Assembly (NCBI GenBank): GCA_022813625.1
Contig: JAKLMB010000002.1
Coordinates: forward strand, 124,001-188,000
Direction of reading: 5' to 3'
DNA length: 64,000 bases
Origin: Aaosphaeria pasadenensis
Lineage: Eukaryota; Ascomycota; Dothideomycetes; Pleosporales
The first letter of the stretch is position 1; the number at the start of each line of letters is the position of its first letter. Positions 58,493-64,000 of the stretch are shown one piece after another. The notes beneath the pieces were generated by a model. The model saw only the letters and a list, made by a program, of their open reading frames with translations. It did no database searches and was not told where the DNA came from. The translations under genes and the position numbers were made by a program.

Positions 58493-58813
58493 ATGTGCTA
58501 TGTGCTATTCGCGTACGGAACTTGCGGATGCCCCCCTTACCCAACCAGTCCGTACCTAGACAAATGTCCACTCGCGATACAGACAAATCGGGGCTGCATG
58601 CCCGGGCATCGAAGATTAAAGATTGGGTTTACAGGAAGGCAGTGCGGGATGTGTCAGATAGCCGAGAGGGAAGCTATGATGGCCGAGAGGAGGGACTTGA
58701 GGCGGGCAGGGTTGGTGAGGGCCAGTGGTGTCCGTGGTGGGTCTGCTAGAGGTGAGGCGGACGGGAGAGAAGTGTGCGGATTGAGTGGAATTACGAGGCC
58801 GAGCTACTGGTAG
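58493..58813 (+). CDS. Probable small Cys-rich protein (106 residues)
   Basis: A single open frame from ATG 58493 to TAG 58813. The N-terminal half reads as a compact Cys-rich module: MCYVLFAYGTCGCPP, then YLDKCPLAI, RGCMPGH and CGMCQIAERE, with cysteines at 2, 11, 13, 25, 35, 51 and 54 (the last pair CGMC). Cysteines 2, 11 and 25 and the closing CxxC match the 43.1 kb protein. After the CxxC comes a charged helix (AEREAMMAERRDLRRAG), then low-complexity Gly/Arg sequence that may be poorly conserved. There is no signal peptide. I recall similar MC-initiated small proteins in ascomycete genomes but no described function. The frame could end differently if an intron lies in the Gly/Arg part. 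Confidence 0.55.
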   Translation: MCYVLFAYGTCGCPPYPTSPYLDKCPLAIQTNRGCMPGHRRLKIGFTGRQCGMCQIAEREAMMAERRDLRRAGLVRASGVRGGSARGEADGREVCGLSGITRPSYW

Positions 58814-60770
58814 GGAAGAAGAAGGTTCTCGACAGCAAAGGGAGTGGTTGTGGTTGATGTCCTTTACGGTTTAGGCGTTTTGGAGGATTGTCGGCTCGCA
58901 AGAACATGGGTCATCAAGTGGTGTATTACGATTGACGATATCTGTTGTTTCAAAGATTCGTACCAGACATCGTGCCCGAAGCGACTAAGCGAATTCCGAT
59001 TACTCTTTCATTCCAGAGAGCGAGTTGGCATCAAATGTGCCATTCCCAGAGAATCGAAGTGTACAGAGCACACCCAGGGTCAAACAAGAGGGTCGAAGTC
59101 AGAAATACCAGGCAGGGAGTATTTATCTAGTGCATCCGGCGATGATTGGGCAGATAAAATAAACGATACTTTATTCCTTTACTTCGATTCGTTGAGACAT
59201 ATGTTATAATAGAACGTGGTGTGGAGCAGACCTACGTTCGCTCGCCCCGTTTTTGTGGTCACCAATGAAGGTGGAGAAGCTAGGATGGGGATAGAAGGCT
59301 GTTTAGGTTTCTATCAACTCCATTCCCAGATTATTGGATGCGTGATCACTTGGTTAGGGAGAAGGCTTGGTAGGACAGAAAGTACCCTGTCCTTGTTGTG
59401 GTAGTTGTAGGGCATCGAGCAGTACAATACTGTATGCGCGGCAGATGTTGATGCGTAGGTCGACTCGTAGTGTGTCCCAGTAATCCTATCCATGCTGTGG
59501 AAGTCTCCTGAAGAAGGGTATAAATGGGTCTCACTACCGTCATCAACCCCATCCCTCCCCCCTCATCGACTGGTCTTCACTTTTTCTCTTGAATCAACTT
59601 TCCCCTCTGGGGCAGTGATGCTCATCAAGCTCATCGAAGCCTGTGTGAATGGCCCCGACGCTCCTGGGATTTCCATGCCTTCAGCCTTCATTTAGGAAAG
59701 CCGTCAAACCACATTGCTTTTATCTGCTGGGTCTACAAACTAGTCGCTCTGCTGCTCATCACTGCTCATTTCTGTCACCTGTTGCTCACACGTTCGCTGC
59801 TCATTTGATGAATGTGCCATGCAGCCTTGCCAATCCAGATTGACGCGCAAGCTTCGATCATCTCTCATCCACAGGTCATCCACGGAGAAGGAGATCCCTC
59901 ATTCTGGCGTTACTGTTGCACGATGCAAATCATCCTCGCTCGGTATTACAGCGGAGAGACTGTCGGTCGTCGATCTGTGACGGTGAGGCTGCTGGCCGAC
60001 GCTACGTACCGAACTTGTCGCATCTTGCAAGTCAGCCATGCGCATGCGGAGAGTGGATGGAAGAATGCAGCCGTCTGACAGGGCGGTCCGCCCTGGGTGC
60101 AGTCGTTGTTGTCATCGTGCGAGTTGACCCGATGTTACGGAGTACCTAAATTCTAATACTCCGTTGTCTATCGAATGGACGGGAGTAGCCTGGAGAGCAG
60201 GGTAGGCATTCCATAGGATCACCTCCAGCCGCAGCGCGCAGCCGTAATCGGCTCAGCAAAATGCATCCACCCATCCATCCATTCACCATCATCACTTGAA
60301 ACCACCCAACAGCACCAACAGCTAGCTATACAGGAAAGGCACAGACGGGATCCCATACTGTCATCATCAAAGGGACAGACCGCCATTGCCACCAACATGC
60401 GGGCATCCCACGCGGTCCGTCTTTCTAATCACATACAGTACTCCGTACATGACTGTTCGCAATCCAATAACGGCACCGACGGCGACGGCGACGGCCTAGA
60501 TAGACTGATATCCTGCATTCAACCCAGGAGGTCCGCGAGACGATGATGGCGGCTGTGTGCTTTCCTTTTTGCATCAGTTATTCACTCGGTAACTCCAAGT
60601 GGAAATCAATCAATCAATCACTGGAAATCTGAGAGCCGGAAGCGGGAGGACCATTACGAACGGGTCTGATGCGGGCTTGAACATAGAGATCAGAACACTA
60701 ACCCGACACATCCATACGATATTCACATACACTGGTGACTGCACACATACTTCGTACATGCATACATGAT

Positions 60771-60832
60771 ACAGACAGACAGACACGCACGCACGCACGC
60801 ACACGCACATTCGCACATTCGCACATATGCAC
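60771..60832. repeat. CAGA / CACG / CACATT compound microsatellite
   Basis: ACAG units followed by ACGC units and two ATTCGCAC units in one continuous simple-sequence block. Confidence 0.9.
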
Positions 60833-61459
60833 CCACATACGCAGGCCGCCTACAATGTTGAATCATCCACCTAGGTTTTAAGTGGAATTTTGTGCATCCA
60901 TGGCATTATCGAGGGCGCCGTGTCATGGTCTTCTCCCGCCCTGGTTTTCCTTTCTTTTTCCTCTTCGCTCTGACGATGCGGTGTGGTGCGGTGTTCCGGG
61001 ATGGGGGTGTATCTTCGCAGCCTCACTTTTTCTTCCCTTGACGAACTGCGGCGCCAGGACCGCCAGGTTAAAAGACAAAAGTCATGTTGCACAACCTGGT
61101 TTAAACGACTAAAACGAGCCCCCCCAGTCCAAACTTCCAGGTGCATGCGGCTGCCGACTACTACTAGCTCATTTCGCTTGCATCCGTCTTCCCAGGAGAG
61201 AAAGTATTACTCGTTGTTGCACCAAGTAACGCTCCGAGCGAGATACCGGCTCTGGAATTGGACCCATGGGCCATATGCATGTCCACATTCTGCCCACTGC
61301 ATCTCCATATTCTGCTGAGTCGACTCTCCCACTACGGAGTACACCATACCGGCATCTGTCGTTATTGCCAGTAATCTCAGACTCCTCTACCCTAACCTAC
61401 TCTACGGAGTACCTAGTACCCATATGCCTTCAAAACATTCCCAAATTGACAGTGACATT

Positions 61460-61484
61460 GTGGGGAGGGGGTGGGGGTGGGGGT
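61460..61484 (+). repeat. G-rich tract able to form a G-quadruplex
   Basis: Four G runs of four or five bases separated by one base (GTGGGGAGGGGGTGGGGGTG and five more bases), which meets the usual G3+N1-7 quadruplex pattern. Confidence 0.8.
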
Positions 61485-61586
61485 CTCTTATTGCTACATA
61501 CACACAGCTCTTTGTCCCTCTATCCTTCAGCACTTGTCAGTATCTACGGAGTATCGACCATACAGTAACTATTCACGAGCAGTGGT

Positions 61587-61615
61587 TGAGTGGAGTGGAG
61601 TGGAGTGCAGTGGAG
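61587..61615. repeat. GAGTG pentamer repeat
   Basis: About five copies of TGGAG/TGAG, one of them changed to TGCAG. Confidence 0.85.
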
Positions 61616-62650
61616 TATTCGTTGTCCCGGTCAACATTGGCCAGGAGGGCCTTGGTGGACGCTTCACAAGTCCAAAACCCATTAACCCCCCGTGCATGCA
61701 TGAATTGCTACGAAAAGCCACCTAGAGCTATGGACGGTGGCGATCCTGGCCCTGCTTTGATATAAGCCTGCCCGGTCTGTTATTTCATCGTTGCGTTCGG
61801 ACACACATCATGCAAGGGTTGTTGTTAATGTTCATATTTCTGAACTCCCATCGTTCCCTTGTGTTGTTGCTGCGTACTCTTGATTTCATACCACGCAACC
61901 CAAACTCAGCGTAATCGCACTCGCACAGAGTCAAACAAGAGTAGACCCCGAGTCAGTCAGCGTGTTTGGATTCCAACGCAGTCGCCAGTCGCCTTGCAGA
62001 CCGCGTCTCACTCTCTTACCTTGCCTCTCTGCGCCCTCCATATTACTGCATTAATATTACAGTAAAGGCGTGAGTATTCGATTTTCTGTCCTCTTCTGGT
62101 TTGCCTCTTTGGTCTTTTTCTGTTTTCAACCAATTCTCGTCCGAAAGCCTCTTGCTTTCGATTTTCCGAAAACGTCTCCTTTTCTTCAAGTCTCTCTATT
62201 CTCCTCTGATAAACCTGTGCTCCCCAACCATGTCATCGCGCTCATTCTCCTAATTCGCGCCTCTTCCAAAGACACTTTCTACAGCAGAGATGCCTTTGGC
62301 TTCAGCACATGACTAAAAGGTAGCCAACCACATCCGTAATGTCCGCTTGCCGCTGCGCTCCGATACTTGTCTGATACTGGGGGGAATTGCCTAGTTCATA
62401 GCAAACTTCCCCATCGCCAGTCAAACCGCCACCAGACACGTCTCTCGAGCTTGTGACCTCACAAACCGCACCTTCTCTGCAATGATTTGTTCGCTGACTT
62501 GTCCTAGTGGATGCTTGTAGCAACATATGCGCTTGAGCAATTGCGTTCGCTACCGAACCTCACTTTCAACGCCATTGCGCCACTCTCTCATATCGACTCA
62601 GTAACTTCCCTTTTGAGAGATCACTTATCGCCAGTGCCTGCCTCTTCTCC

Positions 62651-64000
62651 ATGACCTCTCGACATCAATCGCATCGTAGCATCAACCGTCGACGGCAGTC
62701 CAAGATGATCCCCGACCACCCGCCGGCGGCCGCAGGTACTAATACGGCGGCTCCCGTTCGGGCAACAGATCCACCCTACATGTCTCCCTTAACACAAGTC
62801 CCGAGCAATGGGGACGGCAATCCAATCTGGTCAGAGCCTGTGGAGTCCACAGACTCCTCAATGGTAGTCGACGACTCTTCCCGTCAAGAACGAAGCTCGC
62901 CAACGACTGCAACCTACAGCAGCAGCCAAGATGACGAGTCAAGAACGCCGACTATCCCACTCGAAAGCATGCCACCTGAACTTGGACAGTTTGGACAGCT
63001 CCTTATCCGTGCATCACCGAGATCTGATGCTCAAATCCTAGCAGATGCATTTCAGAACGCGGCCGAGTGTCCGCCTATAACGAAGCAGTCCCTGTGTGAA
63101 CTTAATATTGAAAGTATCATCACCAACCCCAAATTACGTCATGATGTCAACCATGATCGTGATTTGAGCTTCCGTCCCAATACCGATGGAACTAAAGGGC
63201 AACAGAAGCGAAAAGAAGGAGAGAAATACTGGTGTGCTCTTGAGGCTGAATTAGAGCTGTATACGCTGATTCACGTCAATGGCGCCTCATTCTGCAACTC
63301 TCGAGATGCGGATATGATTTGTATCATGAAGACCGCACAGAGGCGGATACCGATCATATTTGATACCATCAAGGATATCTTGAAGGGTCTGGTACCAGAA
63401 CGAGACCACGAAAGAGTGAACGAGCACCTCGACGTACCGAAATTGATGCGGGAAATCGAGCGAGGTGTGTGCGATTTAGTCCGACTTGCTGAATGGGTGG
63501 CTGTCCTCCTCAAGGAACACTGTGCGCCGATGAGGGATATCTCTGTCGACAAGATGGTACAATCAATTGCCTCAGGCGCTCAAACCAACAATTCAAGGTT
63601 GATCGTGGAGGGACTCCGCCAGCTTCTCAGCATCCTGGAAGCCATGAAGCTTGTGAGTAATCTTAATTAGCCCCCAGTTTGTGCCCAGCTGATGCATCAA
63701 AGGACGTCGCCAATCATCAGATCAGGAGCTTGAAAACTCTACTAATCGAAGAGACGGTCCATTTTGAGAAGCAATACCATCTAGAAAGAATTGTTTCCCA
63801 TCGCGCACGCATTAATATTGACAATGCTTGCGACTGGTACAACAGAGCTGTGAACCTCTACGAGAAACAATGTAGGCCATCAAGAGATCAGAACAGTTTT
63901 CACATGGATATATTTGTCCGGGCCGTCATCTCGAACCTCCTTCGCAATCGCAGTGCGCAATTCCCCGACACTTTCTACCTCGACCAAGACCGATTGCGAG
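62651..64000 (+). CDS. Tcp11/Sok1-family protein (3' end cut off)
   Basis: Exon 1 is 62651-63652 and exon 2 starts at 63703 and stays open to the window end; the 50-base intron has GTGAGT and CAAAG borders. The first ~110 residues are polar and disordered. The Tcp11 domain then begins: NPKLRHDVNHDRDLSFRPN (159-177), a YWCALEAELELY helix, and the hallmark HCAPMRDISVDKMV (from 290). Exon 2 continues with QIRSLKTLLIEETVHFEKQY and WYNRAVNLYEKQ. Yeast Sok1 is the homologue: a high-copy suppressor of protein-kinase-A loss that is thought to act in cAMP signalling. Vertebrate Tcp11 acts in sperm. Several dozen further residues should lie beyond the window. The ATG at 62651 is the first in frame after a long C/T-rich leader. 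Confidence 0.93.

Larger units (their letters stand above)
58814..62650. other. Gene-poor stretch of 3.8 kb upstream of the Tcp11 gene
   Basis: No supported gene. Five exact TACGGAGTA/TACTCCGTA copies (60136, 60439, 61333, 61403, 61545), a CAGA/CACG repeat (60771-60832), a G-rich tract (61460-61484) and a GAGTG repeat (61587-61615). From about 61.8 kb the plus strand is C/T-rich and is probably promoter and leader of the Tcp11/Sok1 gene. Confidence 0.55.

Overview
The window is nuclear DNA of a filamentous ascomycete (Pezizomycotina). Intron-containing genes predominate, with most introns about 50-60 bases, GT donors, CTAAC/CTAAT-like branch sites and TAG/CAG acceptors. Recognisable products are fungal: an Ecm33-type GPI wall protein, an Anp1-type Golgi mannosyltransferase, a SUR7-family membrane protein, a Dot5 peroxiredoxin and a Tcp11/Sok1 protein. 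There is one split tRNA-Asn. I saw no transposon, virus, CRISPR or secondary-metabolite cluster. Class and species cannot be fixed from the sequence; Eurotiomycetes or a close relative is only a guess.

Layout. 1-5.2 kb: a mitochondrial carrier of the NAD/pyrimidine-nucleotide branch (minus strand, cut by the window start), the complex III subunit QCR7, and a 3-methyladenine DNA glycosylase. 5.2-10.4 kb: a gene-poor stretch leading into the ECM33 gene. 13.2-14.1 kb: a small unknown protein. 18.4-19.8 kb: the ANP1 mannosyltransferase. 21.0-23.5 kb: a 745-residue unknown. 26.9-29.0 kb: a 704-residue single-pass membrane protein. 30.5-34.1 kb: a SUR7-like protein and adenylosuccinate lyase ADE13. 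34.7 kb: tRNA-Asn(GTT). 35.3-36.1 kb: DOT5 (minus). 39.1-40.6 kb: an intron-rich mitochondrial carrier. 43.1 kb: a tiny Cys/Tyr-rich protein. 44.4-47.9 kb: a head-to-head pair, mitochondrial acyl-CoA thioesterase (minus) and a 570-residue unknown (plus). 50.5-53.1 kb: an MHYT-domain membrane sensor. 53.8-55.1 kb: CIA1. 56.2-57.6 kb: choline-phosphate cytidylyltransferase. 58.5 kb: a second small Cys-rich protein. 62.7 kb to the end: a Tcp11/Sok1 protein cut by the window end.

The genes do not form one pathway. They are mostly housekeeping (respiration, DNA repair, purine synthesis, Fe-S assembly, phosphatidylcholine synthesis, peroxide defence) and cell-surface functions (ECM33, ANP1, SUR7), mixed with unknowns. 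Splice models were built by hand; every complete model closes in frame.

Two signals stand out. First, the nonamer TACGGAGTA (or its reverse complement) occurs 20 times, all outside the gene models, against about 0.5 expected by chance. Second, two unlinked small proteins (43.1 and 58.5 kb) share cysteines at residues 2, 11 and 25 and a later CxxC, which suggests a poorly described family of small leaderless Cys-rich proteins.
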